From Jiangella aurantiaca (GTDB lineage: Bacteria > Actinomycetota > Actinomycetes > Jiangellales > Jiangellaceae): a stretch of 64,000 nt of DNA. This document shows, in pieces, positions 42,508-50,753 of this stretch. Under the pieces are notes generated by a model that did not search any database, was not told where the DNA came from, and worked only from the letters and a program-made list of their open reading frames with translations. The stretch's first letter is position 1, and every line of letters begins with the position of its first letter. The DNA is taken from assembly GCF_004349105.1 (NCBI RefSeq), contig NZ_SMLB01000001.1, positions 1 through 64,000 on the forward strand, written 5' to 3'. The position numbers and the translations under genes were made by a program.

Positions 42508-43695
42508 GTGTCGCAACGACCTGGCACCCCGAGCCTGCTGCGGGCGATCAACGACCGCAGCGCGCTCGAGCTGCTGCTCACCGCTGGACCGCTGACCCGC
42601 GTCGACCTCGGCCGCATGACCGGGCTGTCCAAGGTGACGGCGTCGCAGCTCCTCGCGCGGCTGCAGGAGCGCGACCTCGTCGAGGTCGTCGGCACCCGGT
42701 CGGCCGGCCGCGGTCCCAACGCCGAGCTGTACGCCGTCCGGGCCGGCTGCTCGTACTCCATCGGCGTCGAGCTGAACCCGGACGTCGCCGAGGCCGCCGT
42801 CGCCGACGTCACCGGCACGGTCATCGGCTCGGTGACGGCCCCGGTCGCGGCCGAGATCTCCGCGGCCGGCGGGCCCGACTCGCGCCGGCTCGTCCACGAC
42901 ATCGCGCTGGCCGCGACCGCCGACGCCGGTATCGTCCTGGCCGACGTCGACGACGTCGTCATCGGCATGCCTGGAGTCGTCGACCCGTCGACCGGCGACA
43001 TCGAGCTCTCCTTCGACCTGCCCGGCTGGCACCGCGGCATGCGCGACCTGCTCGCCGACGACCTCGGCTGCGACGTGACGTTCGAGAACGACGTCAACCT
43101 CGCCGCCGTCGCCGAACGGGCCGAGGGCGCCGGCCGCGACGTCGACGACATGGTGCTGCTGTGGATCGGCCGCGGCGTCGGTCTCGCGGTCGTGCTCAGC
43201 GGTCACCTGCACCGCGGCGCGACCGGTGCGGCCGGCGAGATCGGCTACTTGCCGATGCCCGGCGTTCCATCTCCGGCCAGCGTGGAGCGCCCGGCGAAGG
43301 GTGCGTTCCAGGCGCTGGTCGGTGCCGGCGCCGTGGACGAACTGGCTGGTGAGTACGGCATCGTGGCCAATGGTGCGGCCGCGGCGGTCCGGGCGGCGCT
43401 GGCCGGTGGCGGTGCCGCGGCGGACGGGTTCCTGCAGGCGTTCTCGCATCGACTGGCGCTGGGGGTCGCGTCGGTGTGCACGGTCGTCGACCCGGCACTG
43501 GTGGTCGTGGCCGGGGAGGTCGGGGCGGCGGGCGGGGACCGGCTGTGCGACATGGTCGGCGAGGACGTCCGGCGCATCGCTCCGGTCAACCCCCGCGTCG
43601 TCCCGACGACGGTCCCCGGCGCCCCGGTTCTCCGCGGCGCCGTCCTCACGGCCGTCGACCACGCCCGGCAGACCCTCTTCGCCTCGACGGAGTAG
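42508..43695 (+). CDS. ROK-family transcriptional regulator
   Basis: A 395-residue NagC/XylR-type regulator. The winged helix is at residues 10-65 (AINDRSALELLLTAGPLTRVDLGRMTGLSKVTASQLLARL). The sugar-kinase-like ROK domain has SIGVELNPD, VVIGMPGVVD and ENDVNLAAVAE. The usual ROK zinc cluster (CxCGxxGC) is missing: the matching stretch reads GATGAAGEIGYLPMPG followed by VERP. GTG 42508 has GGAG five nt upstream, and a palindrome AAGAATTCTT lies at 42460-42469. It precedes a chitobiose-like ABC operon and is its likely regulator. Confidence 0.87.
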   Translation: MSQRPGTPSLLRAINDRSALELLLTAGPLTRVDLGRMTGLSKVTASQLLARLQERDLVEVVGTRSAGRGPNAELYAVRAGCSYSIGVELNPDVAEAAVADVTGTVIGSVTAPVAAEISAAGGPDSRRLVHDIALAATADAGIVLADVDDVVIGMPGVVDPSTGDIELSFDLPGWHRGMRDLLADDLGCDVTFENDVNLAAVAERAEGAGRDVDDMVLLWIGRGVGLAVVLSGHLHRGATGAAGEIGYLPMPGVPSPASVERPAKGAFQALVGAGAVDELAGEYGIVANGAAAAVRAALAGGGAAADGFLQAFSHRLALGVASVCTVVDPALVVVAGEVGAAGGDRLCDMVGEDVRRIAPVNPRVVPTTVPGAPVLRGAVLTAVDHARQTLFASTE

Positions 43696-43710
43696 CCGGA
43701 CGGCCCGTTC

Positions 43711-43764
43711 CATGATCATCAAGGATTCGACACCCTATGGTGTGGTGGATACTTGATGATCATG
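43711..43764. repeat. 54-nt palindromic repeat, family 2, copy 1
   Basis: Arms CATGATCATCAAG (43711-43723) and CTTGATGATCATG (43752-43764) pair perfectly, with an ACACC/GGTGT inner stem. Two near-identical relatives are at 49605-49662 and 50661-50715. This copy stands alone between the ROK regulator and the ABC operon. Confidence 0.8.
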
Positions 43765-43865
43765 GGGCGGCGGATGGGCGGCTGCCCGGCACTTCTCGCC
43801 CAGCGCCAACCAGCCCCGATTCGGTAGCGGGTGTTACGGAAACGTGACTGCCGAGACTGGCAAGA

Positions 43866-43897
43866 AACCTTACAGTAGGCAGAATTACTGGAAGGTT
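43866..43897. promoter_or_regulatory. Inverted repeat upstream of the sugar ABC operon
   Basis: AACCTTACAGT (43866-43876) and ACTGGAAGGTT (43887-43897) are 11-bp arms with one mismatch and a 10-bp spacer, 56 bp before the binding-protein start. It sits where an operator would be. It is not the 16-bp DasR site ACTGGTCTAGACCAGT, but the half ACTGG is shared; I infer a site for the ROK protein or another sugar regulator. Confidence 0.5.
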
Positions 43898-43952
43898 AGC
43901 TTTCAGTTCACCCGTCCCGCGCCCTGCTCGGGCCGAATCGGAGGAATCCGCC

Positions 43953-45248
43953 GTGAACAGAGCACTTCGTCTCACCGCCGGCCTGGCCGCCGCGGCGCTC
44001 GCCCTCTCCGCATGCGGCGGCGACGGCGACGACAGCACCGAACCCGCCGCCGATGCCGAGAACGGCGGCACGCCGGAGCCGGCGGACATCCGCCTCTGGC
44101 TCAACGGTCCCGACACGCCCCAGTCGATGCGCGACTGGCTGGTCGCCGAGTTCGAGCAGCAGAACCCCGGCTCGACGCTGACCATCGAGGAGCAGCAGTG
44201 GGAGGGCCTGGTCGACCGCCTGACGACGTCACTGGGCAGCGAGTCCGAGACCCCGGATGTCGTCGAGGTCGGCAACACGCAGGCGCCGACGTTCACCACG
44301 ATCGGGGCGTTCACCGACATCACCGACCTCGTGCCTGAGCTCGGCGGGGACGACCTGCTGCAGGGCTTCGTCGAGGCGGGGAGCGCGGACGACAAGACGT
44401 ACGCCGTCCCGCTGTACGCCGGCTCGTCCTACGTCTTCTACCGCAAGGACCTGTTCGCGGCGTCGGGCATCGAGGTCCCGACGACGATGCAGGAGTTCGT
44501 CGACGCGGCGGTCAAGCTGAAGCAGGACAACGCCAGTGTCCCGAACTTCTCCGGCTTCTGGCTGCCCGGCCAGGACTGGCGTGACGGCGCCGCCTTCCTG
44601 TGGGACGCCGGCGGCGAGTTCGCCGTCGAGGAGAACGGCGAATGGACCGGCGCGCTGTCGGCGCCGGAGTCGCAGGAGGGCCTGCAGCTCGTGCAGCGGC
44701 TGTTCACCGAGGCCTCCGGCGCGCCGAAGGACGGTAACGAGGCCGACGGTCACGTCCCGTTCTGCGCTGGTGAGGTCGGCATGATGCTGCGGCCGGGCTG
44801 GCTGCGCGGCAGCCTCGAGGACCCGGAGATCGGCTGCCCGGACATGATGCCGAACGTCGGCGTCTTCGCCCTCCCGGGCAGCGACGGCGAGCCGGCCCCC
44901 GTCCTGCTCGGCGGCTCGAACATCGCCATCTCCGCGAAGTCGCCGAACCAGGAGCTGGCCGCGAACCTGCTGCGCATCATCATGAGCGACGAGTTTCAGA
45001 GCCAGTACGCCGAGAACGGCCTCACTCCGGCGAAGGTCTCGCTGGCCGACGGCCTGGGCACGGACGAGTTCGCCGCCGCCACCGTCGAGGCGGTCACGAA
45101 CGCGAAGCTGACCCCCGCCGCAGCCAACTGGGCCACCGTCGAGGGCTCCCGGGTGCTCGAGGACCTCTTCGTCGCCATCGCCAACGGCGGCGACGTGCAG
45201 CAGCTGGCTGAGGACGCCGATGCCGCCATCGCCGACCAGCTGGGATAG
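43953..45248 (+). CDS. Sugar ABC transporter substrate-binding lipoprotein
   Basis: A 431-residue family-1 binding protein. A lipoprotein signal ends in LALSACGG (lipid-modified Cys about residue 20), followed by an acidic linker and the bilobed domain: IRLWLNGPDTPQSM, VEVGNTQAPTFTTIGAFTDI, KTYAVPLYAGSSYVFYRKDLF. This resembles DasA/NgcE/CebE-type proteins for chito- or cello-oligosaccharides. GTG 43953 has GGAGG upstream. With two permeases and a GH3 hexosaminidase after it, N,N'-diacetylchitobiose or a related amino sugar is the likely ligand. No ATPase gene is present; such systems share MsiK. Confidence 0.88.
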   Translation: MNRALRLTAGLAAAALALSACGGDGDDSTEPAADAENGGTPEPADIRLWLNGPDTPQSMRDWLVAEFEQQNPGSTLTIEEQQWEGLVDRLTTSLGSESETPDVVEVGNTQAPTFTTIGAFTDITDLVPELGGDDLLQGFVEAGSADDKTYAVPLYAGSSYVFYRKDLFAASGIEVPTTMQEFVDAAVKLKQDNASVPNFSGFWLPGQDWRDGAAFLWDAGGEFAVEENGEWTGALSAPESQEGLQLVQRLFTEASGAPKDGNEADGHVPFCAGEVGMMLRPGWLRGSLEDPEIGCPDMMPNVGVFALPGSDGEPAPVLLGGSNIAISAKSPNQELAANLLRIIMSDEFQSQYAENGLTPAKVSLADGLGTDEFAAATVEAVTNAKLTPAAANWATVEGSRVLEDLFVAIANGGDVQQLAEDADAAIADQLG

Positions 45249-45279
45249 GCGACGGCCGGCCGCCAAGGCCCAGGCTGTC

Positions 45280-46320
45280 GTGAGTCCCGCAGGGGAAAAG
45301 GGGAATCGCCGAGCGGCGGGGCGGACCGGCCGGGACCAGGGACCCGGCCGGTCGGTCCCCGCGCCGCCGCCGCACGACCCACGGGCCGACCGGGGGACGG
45401 CGGGTGACATCGCACCCCGCCGGCCACGACGGCCTCGACGTTCGCTGCTGCCGTACGTGCTCCTGCTGCCGGCGCTGGCGATCCTGGTCGCCGCGCTGGG
45501 CTACCCGCTGTACCGCCAGGCGGTGATGTCGTTCCAGGAGTACGGCCTGGCGCAGCAGTTCGGACAGCCGCCGGAGTGGGTCGGCCTGGACAACTACGTC
45601 ACGCTGGTCACCGACTCCTACCTGTGGACGGTCATCGTCCGGTCGGTGCTGTTCTGCTTCGCCAACGCCGCCATCACGATGGTGATCGGGGTCGCACTGG
45701 CGGTCCTGATGACGCTGGTCGGCCGCGGCCCGCGGCTGATGCTGCAGATCGGCCTGCTACTCGCCTGGGCGATGCCGCACCTGGCGTCGCTGACGGTGTG
45801 GCAGTGGCTGTTCGACTCGCAGTACGGAGTCATCAACTGGCTGCTGCTGAACCTCGGTTTCGAGCAGTTCGCCGGGCACTCATGGCTGATCGACCAGCTC
45901 TCGTTCTTCGTCGTCGCGACGGTGATCGTCGTCTGGATGAGCGTGCCGTTCGTCGCGTTCGCGGTCTACGCGGGCCTGACGCAGGTGCCGGGTGAGCTGT
46001 ACGAGGCGGCGCAGATCGACGGCGCGTCGGCGTGGGCGCGGTTCCGCACCGTGACCGTCCCGCTGGTGAGACCGGTGCTGCTGATCGTCATGCTGCTGCA
46101 GATCATTTGGGACCTGAAGGTGTTCACCCAGATCTTCGTGCTGCAGGACGCCGGCGGCATCACCGCGCAGACGAACCTGATCGGGACGTACATCTACCGG
46201 CTCGGGCTGGGCGAGGGCGAGTTCGGGCTGGCGGCGGCCGCGTCGTGGTTCGTGCTGCTGCTGACCGTCGTGCTGAGCCTTTACTACGTCCGGGTCCTGA
46301 TCCGCGAGGAGGAGCTGTGA
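45280..46320 (+). CDS. Sugar ABC transporter permease (MalF/DasB type)
   Basis: A 346-residue inner-membrane permease with six helices after a basic Pro/Arg-rich N-tail of about 50 residues. The first helix is LLPYVLLLPALAILVAALGY. The ATPase-contacting EAA loop reads ELYEAAQIDGASAWARFRTVTVPLV. GTG 45280 gives a long tail; no internal start fits better. The stop overlaps the next gene (GTGA). Confidence 0.88.
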   Translation: MSPAGEKGNRRAAGRTGRDQGPGRSVPAPPPHDPRADRGTAGDIAPRRPRRPRRSLLPYVLLLPALAILVAALGYPLYRQAVMSFQEYGLAQQFGQPPEWVGLDNYVTLVTDSYLWTVIVRSVLFCFANAAITMVIGVALAVLMTLVGRGPRLMLQIGLLLAWAMPHLASLTVWQWLFDSQYGVINWLLLNLGFEQFAGHSWLIDQLSFFVVATVIVVWMSVPFVAFAVYAGLTQVPGELYEAAQIDGASAWARFRTVTVPLVRPVLLIVMLLQIIWDLKVFTQIFVLQDAGGITAQTNLIGTYIYRLGLGEGEFGLAAAASWFVLLLTVVLSLYYVRVLIREEEL

Positions 46321-47144
46321 GAACCCGCACCCGGCAGCGGACGTTCGGCGCGCTGGCCGTCGTCATCGCGCTGATCTGGATGTTCCCGGTCTACTGGATG
46401 CTGAACAGCTCCTTCCTGCCGTACAACCGCATTCGCGCCGCCGAGCCGACCTTCCTGCCGCTGAACGGGACGCTGTCCGCGTACGGCCGCGTGTTCGACA
46501 GCAACTTCTTCGACACGCTGCGGATCAGCGCGATGGTCACCGGGATCACCGTCGTCGCGGCGTTGCTGTTCGCTTTCCTGGCCGCGCTGGCGCTGTCGCG
46601 GTTCCGGTTCAGAGGCCGGCGCAGCTTCATCCTGGCGGTGCTGATCATCCAGATGATCCCGGCCGAGGGCCTGTTCATCTCGCAGTTCAAGCTCCTGGAG
46701 GGCTGGCAGCTGCTGAACAGCGTCGTCGGGCTGTCGCTGCTCTACATCGCTGCGGTCGTGCCGTTCACCATCTGGATGCTGCGCGGGTTCGTCAACGGCG
46801 TGCCGCGTGAGCTGGAGGAGGCGGCGCTGGTCGACGGCTGCAGCCGGCTGCAGGCCTTCTTCCGCATCACGTTCCCCCTGCTGGCACCCGGGTTGGTTGC
46901 CAGTGGCGTGTACGCGTTCCTGCAGGCCTGGAACGAATTCACCCTGTCCCTAGTGATCATGACGAGACCGGAGAACATGACTCTTCCACTGTGGCTGCGC
47001 TCGTTCACGGAGGCGAATCGCGTCAGTGACTGGGCCGGTATCATGGCCGGATCCGTCCTCGTGGCGGTGCCGGTGATGATCTTCTTCCTGCTCGTCCAGC
47101 ACCGCATGACCTCGGGTCTGGTGTCCGGGGCGGTGAAGGGCTGA
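46317..47144 (+). CDS. Sugar ABC transporter permease (MalG/DasC type)
   Basis: A 275-residue permease with six helices. It starts GALAVVIALIWMFPVYWMLNSSFLP, a MalG-type opening, and has the EAA loop ELEEAALVDGCSRLQAFFRITFPLLAPG. GTG 46317 is preceded by GAGGAGGAG inside the previous gene and overlaps its stop. It pairs with the upstream permease and the lipoprotein. Confidence 0.9.
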   Translation: MRTRTRQRTFGALAVVIALIWMFPVYWMLNSSFLPYNRIRAAEPTFLPLNGTLSAYGRVFDSNFFDTLRISAMVTGITVVAALLFAFLAALALSRFRFRGRRSFILAVLIIQMIPAEGLFISQFKLLEGWQLLNSVVGLSLLYIAAVVPFTIWMLRGFVNGVPRELEEAALVDGCSRLQAFFRITFPLLAPGLVASGVYAFLQAWNEFTLSLVIMTRPENMTLPLWLRSFTEANRVSDWAGIMAGSVLVAVPVMIFFLLVQHRMTSGLVSGAVKG

Positions 47145-47145
47145 C

Positions 47146-48627
47146 ATGAACGCCAGTGACCTGCGAGGTCTCGCCCTCGCCACGATCTTCCCCGGCTTCC
47201 TGGGCGCCCACGCCGTCCCGCCGTGGCTGACCGCGCTAGCCGCCGAAGGACTGGGCGGCGTCGTGCTGTTCGGTCGCAACGTCGACCCCGACCGCGGTGA
47301 TGCCGGCGTGGCCGCGCTCACTGGCGCGCTGCACGCCGTCAACCCCGACCTGCTGGTCGGCATCGACGAGGAGGGCGGCGACGTCACCCGGCTCGACGTC
47401 GCGGCCGGGTCCATGCTGCCTGGCAACTCCGCGCTCGGCGCGCTGGACGACCCCGCCGCGACCGAGCGGGTGGCGGCCGAGGTGGGCGCCCGGCTGCGCG
47501 CCTGCGGCATCGACCTCAACTTCGCGCCCGTCGCCGACGTCGACTCCAACCCGCTGAACCCGGTCATCGGGGTCCGCTCGTTCGGTTTCGACCCCGACCT
47601 CGTCGCGCGGCACGTCGCGGCGTTCGTCGCCGGTCAGCAGGCGCAGGGCGTCGCCGCCACGGCCAAGCACTTCCCCGGCCACGGCGGCACCAGCGAGGAC
47701 AGCCACCTCACCGTGCCGTCCATCGACGACCCGCTGGACGTCATCCAGGCCCGCGACCTGCCGCCGTTCCGGGCGGCGGTGAAGGCCGACGTCAAGATCG
47801 TCATGACGGCGCACATCCGGTTCCCCGCGCTCGACGGCGACCGCCCGGCCACGCTGTCGCGGCCGGTCGTCACCGGCGTGCTCCGCGACGAACTCGGCTA
47901 CGACGGCCTGGTCATGACCGACGGCATGGACATGCACGCCATCAGCCACACCGTCGGGCACCCCGAGGGCGCGGTGCTGGCGCTGCAGGCCGGCGTCGAC
48001 GCGCTGTGCGTCGGCGGCGACACCGTCGGCCCCCAGACCCTCGAGGCGATGGTGGCGGCGCTCGTCGACGCTGTGCGGACCGGCCGGCTGCCGGAGGAGC
48101 GGCTGGCCGAGGCGGCGGGACGGGTCCAGGCGCTGCGCCGCTGGCTGCGCGACGTGTCGCCGTCGCCCGTGGTGCACGGATCGGCGGCCGACGCCGCGCG
48201 GGGCGCCGTCACCGTCCACGGCGACGTCACGCTCACCGCGCCGCCGCTGGTGGTCGAGCTCGACGACGACCCGTCCATTGCCGCCGGCCCGATCCCGTGG
48301 GGCATCGGCCGGCACCTGGTCGACCGTCTGCCCGGCACGGTCCTGGCGCGCGTGACGGAGTCGACCGCGGACCTGTCCGCGGTGCTCGCCGCGCTGCCGT
48401 CGCGGCGCCTGGTGATCGGTGTGCGTGGCGTCCGACGGCGTCCGTGGCAGGTCGCGGTCGTCGAGGCCGCCCGGGCCGCCCGGCCGGACCTCATCGTCGT
48501 CGACCACGACGTCAACCCGCTGCCCGAAGTGCTCGGCGACCATTACGTGTTGACCCACGGCGCCGCCCGGGTGACGGCGGAGGCGGCGGCCGACCGGCTG
48601 GCGGCCGGGCTAGCTCCACAGGGGTAG
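47146..48627 (+). CDS. GH3 beta-N-acetylhexosaminidase
   Basis: A 493-residue glycoside hydrolase family 3 enzyme, without a signal peptide and hence cytoplasmic. KHFPGHGGTSEDSH is the NagZ-type loop whose His-Asp dyad replaces the acid/base Glu of other GH3 enzymes; the nucleophile is Asp259 in VMTDGMDM. It begins one base after the permease stop. In Streptomyces dasD, a GH3 hexosaminidase, follows dasABC in the same way, so this enzyme probably splits imported chitobiose to GlcNAc. The C-terminal 150 residues form an extra domain beyond the barrel. Confidence 0.9.
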   Translation: MNASDLRGLALATIFPGFLGAHAVPPWLTALAAEGLGGVVLFGRNVDPDRGDAGVAALTGALHAVNPDLLVGIDEEGGDVTRLDVAAGSMLPGNSALGALDDPAATERVAAEVGARLRACGIDLNFAPVADVDSNPLNPVIGVRSFGFDPDLVARHVAAFVAGQQAQGVAATAKHFPGHGGTSEDSHLTVPSIDDPLDVIQARDLPPFRAAVKADVKIVMTAHIRFPALDGDRPATLSRPVVTGVLRDELGYDGLVMTDGMDMHAISHTVGHPEGAVLALQAGVDALCVGGDTVGPQTLEAMVAALVDAVRTGRLPEERLAEAAGRVQALRRWLRDVSPSPVVHGSAADAARGAVTVHGDVTLTAPPLVVELDDDPSIAAGPIPWGIGRHLVDRLPGTVLARVTESTADLSAVLAALPSRRLVIGVRGVRRRPWQVAVVEAARAARPDLIVVDHDVNPLPEVLGDHYVLTHGAARVTAEAAADRLAAGLAPQG

Positions 48628-48693
48628 CCGGCACGGCTCACTCCCTCGCTCGGGGGAGGCCGAGCACGGGTCCGGACCGGAAGCATCGTCGGC

Positions 48694-49611
48694 ATGACGA
48701 CTGTGCGCACTCGGTCCGGGCCGGTCCGGCCTCGTCAGCTGGCCGGCGACGTGCTGGCGATCGGCCGGCCGTGGTTCTGGTTCGTCTCGCTCGTGCCGTA
48801 CTACCTGGGCGTCGTCCTGGCGACCCGTCGGGTGGTCCCGCCGGCGGCGGACTGGCCGGTGCTGGCGCTCGGCGCGGCGGTGATCGGCCCGCTGATGTGG
48901 ATCTCGGTGCTGGCCGTCAACGACGCGCACGACCTGCGCGGCGACCGGCTCAATCCGCGCAAGGCCGGATCGCCGCTGGTCGGCGGCCGGTTGACGCCGT
49001 TCGCGGCGCAGGTCGTGGCGCTGCTGGCCGGGGTGCTGGCGGTGGCCGCGGCACTGTTCGCCGGGCCGCTGTTCGCGCTCGGGACGGCGATCGTGCTCCT
49101 GGTCGGCTGGGCGTACAGCGCGCCGCCGCTGCGGCTGAAAGCGCGGCCGGGCTTCGACGTCACGGTCAACGCGCTGGCCATCGGGGCCGCCGGCCAGTTG
49201 GCCGGGTGGTCGTTGCTGCGGCCGCTCGCGGAGTTCCCGTGGCCGATGGCGGTGCTCGGGACGCTGGTGGGCGCCGCGCTGTACGTCCCAACGACGCTGG
49301 CCGACCTCGAGGCGGACCGGAGCAGCGGCTACACGACCGTGGCCGTGCGACTCGGCCCGCGGCGGGCGTACCTGCTCGGGCTCGGGCTGTGGCTGGCGGC
49401 CGGGACGTTGTCGCTGGTCATGTCGGCCGCGGACGTGGTGATCCCGCGGTCGATGCTGCCGATGGAGATCGTCCTGGTGCCGCTGCTGGTGCTCGCGTAC
49501 CGGCGGCTGGTCCGGGCCGAGCGCAGCTTCCGCGGGATCATCGCGGTCGCCGTCCTGTTCATGGTGCCGAGCCTGACGTTCGTCCTCACCTACACCGGCA
49601 CGCTCCCGTGA
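48694..49611 (+). CDS. UbiA-family prenyltransferase
   Basis: A 305-residue membrane protein with about eight helices. The first Asp-rich motif is NDAHDLRGDRLNPRK and the second DLEADRSSGYTT, which hold magnesium and the prenyl diphosphate. Both are complete, so it should be active. The aromatic or lipid acceptor is unknown and no quinone or terpenoid gene is adjacent. Its TGA (49609-49611) lies inside the left arm of a palindrome. Confidence 0.88.
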   Translation: MTTVRTRSGPVRPRQLAGDVLAIGRPWFWFVSLVPYYLGVVLATRRVVPPAADWPVLALGAAVIGPLMWISVLAVNDAHDLRGDRLNPRKAGSPLVGGRLTPFAAQVVALLAGVLAVAAALFAGPLFALGTAIVLLVGWAYSAPPLRLKARPGFDVTVNALAIGAAGQLAGWSLLRPLAEFPWPMAVLGTLVGAALYVPTTLADLEADRSSGYTTVAVRLGPRRAYLLGLGLWLAAGTLSLVMSAADVVIPRSMLPMEIVLVPLLVLAYRRLVRAERSFRGIIAVAVLFMVPSLTFVLTYTGTLP

Positions 49612-49662
49612 TCATCAAGGATCGACCACGTCATGATGGGATCGATCCTTGATGATCACGGG
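49605..49662. repeat. 58-nt palindromic repeat, family 2, copy 2
   Basis: Perfect 21-bp arms, 49605-49625 and 49642-49662 (core GTGATCATCAAGGATCGA and its complement), enclose a 16-nt loop. The stop codons of UbiA (in the left arm) and of the DUF559-type gene (in the loop) both fall within it. It may serve as a bidirectional terminator. Confidence 0.85.
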
Positions 49663-50596
49663 ACGGGTGGGGGCAGGACGGGCCGCACGACCGCGGGCGC
49701 CGGGTCCAGCCGCGGGCTCGGAGGACGCGGGCCTGTTCGGCGGCGACGCCGCACGGGTCGCCGAAGACGTCGGCGTGGCCGTAGCGCAGCGTGGCATGGC
49801 CGTCGACGGTGGCGCGGTTGTCGCGGTGTCGGTCGCGGAAGCGTCCTTCGCCGGTGTGGCCGATGCGGCCGTCCAGCTCGACTCGTAGGCGGTATTCGGG
49901 GTAGTCGACGTCGATCCAGATGACGCGGTTGCCGGCGATGCGGCGTTGCCGGTGGCCGGTGGGAAGCCCGTGGGCGCGTTCGACCCGGCGCAGGTGGCGT
50001 AGTTCCAGCGGCGACTGGGCCCCGTCGGCGACGTCGGCGAGCATCGCTTCGACCATCGCGCGCCAGCGGATCTTCTTCCGCCGGCCCAGCGCGTCAGCGA
50101 GTCGCTCGGGAGTGGTCAGGCGGCGTTGGCAGGCGGCGGTCACCCAGGTCTCGGCCTCGCGTGGGCGCGGTGCGACGTCGACGAGGTCGAGCACGGTCTC
50201 TTCCACCCGGGTCCGTGGTGGTGTCGCGGCGGGGTGCCGGGTCCGCGCCAGTCGGTGCGCGAAATGGACCCGGACTCCGTCGATGCGAGGCTCCACGTAC
50301 CGGTCGGCGGGCACGGTCACGTGGATGACCGGGCCGGGATCGTCGCACAGACCGTCGAGGTAGGCGGCGGTGCGGTGACTTGCCACGGAGCCTGGGCCGG
50401 CGCGCAGGATCGCCGCCCACACCCACGCGAGATAGGGCAGCGGGCCGGAGAACGTGGCGTACACGCCGAGGTGAACGCGCTGCCAGCGGCCGGACGAGAC
50501 CAGCCACTCCAACCGGCGATCCGTCAGGCGGCAGGCGTGCGCCTGAGCACGGCTGATCACGCCCTGCTGCGATGCCAGGAGGTCGTCGAGATCCAC
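49631..50596 (-). CDS. AbiEi-like winged-helix + DUF559-type nuclease-like protein (second member)
   Basis: A 321-residue relative of the protein at 26474. The N-terminal part is LLASQQGVISRAQAHACRLTDRRLEWLVSSGRWQRVHLGVYA, an AbiEi-like winged helix. The C-terminal Vsr/DUF559 fold has VIWIDVDYPEYRLRVELDGRIGH, with Asp and Glu-x-Asp as expected for a PD-(D/E)XK site, then RDRHRDNRATVDG. The last residues (SRDHQGSIPS) are encoded by the palindrome at 49605-49662. GTG 50596 starts it; no clear ribosome site is seen. A second copy of the palindrome is upstream. Function unknown; no toxin partner is adjacent. Confidence 0.7.
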   Translation of the reverse strand: MDLDDLLASQQGVISRAQAHACRLTDRRLEWLVSSGRWQRVHLGVYATFSGPLPYLAWVWAAILRAGPGSVASHRTAAYLDGLCDDPGPVIHVTVPADRYVEPRIDGVRVHFAHRLARTRHPAATPPRTRVEETVLDLVDVAPRPREAETWVTAACQRRLTTPERLADALGRRKKIRWRAMVEAMLADVADGAQSPLELRHLRRVERAHGLPTGHRQRRIAGNRVIWIDVDYPEYRLRVELDGRIGHTGEGRFRDRHRDNRATVDGHATLRYGHADVFGDPCGVAAEQARVLRARGWTRRPRSCGPSCPHPSRDHQGSIPS

Positions 50597-50660
50597 GCAT
50601 GTCAGCGTGCGTGAGTCGGCGCCGTCGCGCCAGGCCCGGTTCGCCACCTGTGGATAAACC

Positions 50661-50715
50661 ATGATCATCAAGGATCGACCACGTCATGACGGGGTCAATC
50701 CTTGATGATCACGGG
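50661..50715. repeat. Palindromic repeat, family 2, copy 3
   Basis: Nearly identical to copy 2, in the same orientation, with two mismatches between its arms (ATGATCATCAAGGATCGA against TCAATCCTTGATGATCAC). It lies 65 bp upstream of the DUF559-type start and 39 bp after the stop of the garR-like gene. Confidence 0.82.
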
Positions 50716-50753
50716 AGATCTCGGCGTTCGCACGCTCCAGCTGCGCTCTACCG

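Noticed and set aside
43866-43897. A DasR operator before the sugar ABC operon.
   Set aside because: The arms read AACCTTACAGT and ACTGGAAGGTT, not the 16-bp DasR palindrome; kept as an unspecified operator.
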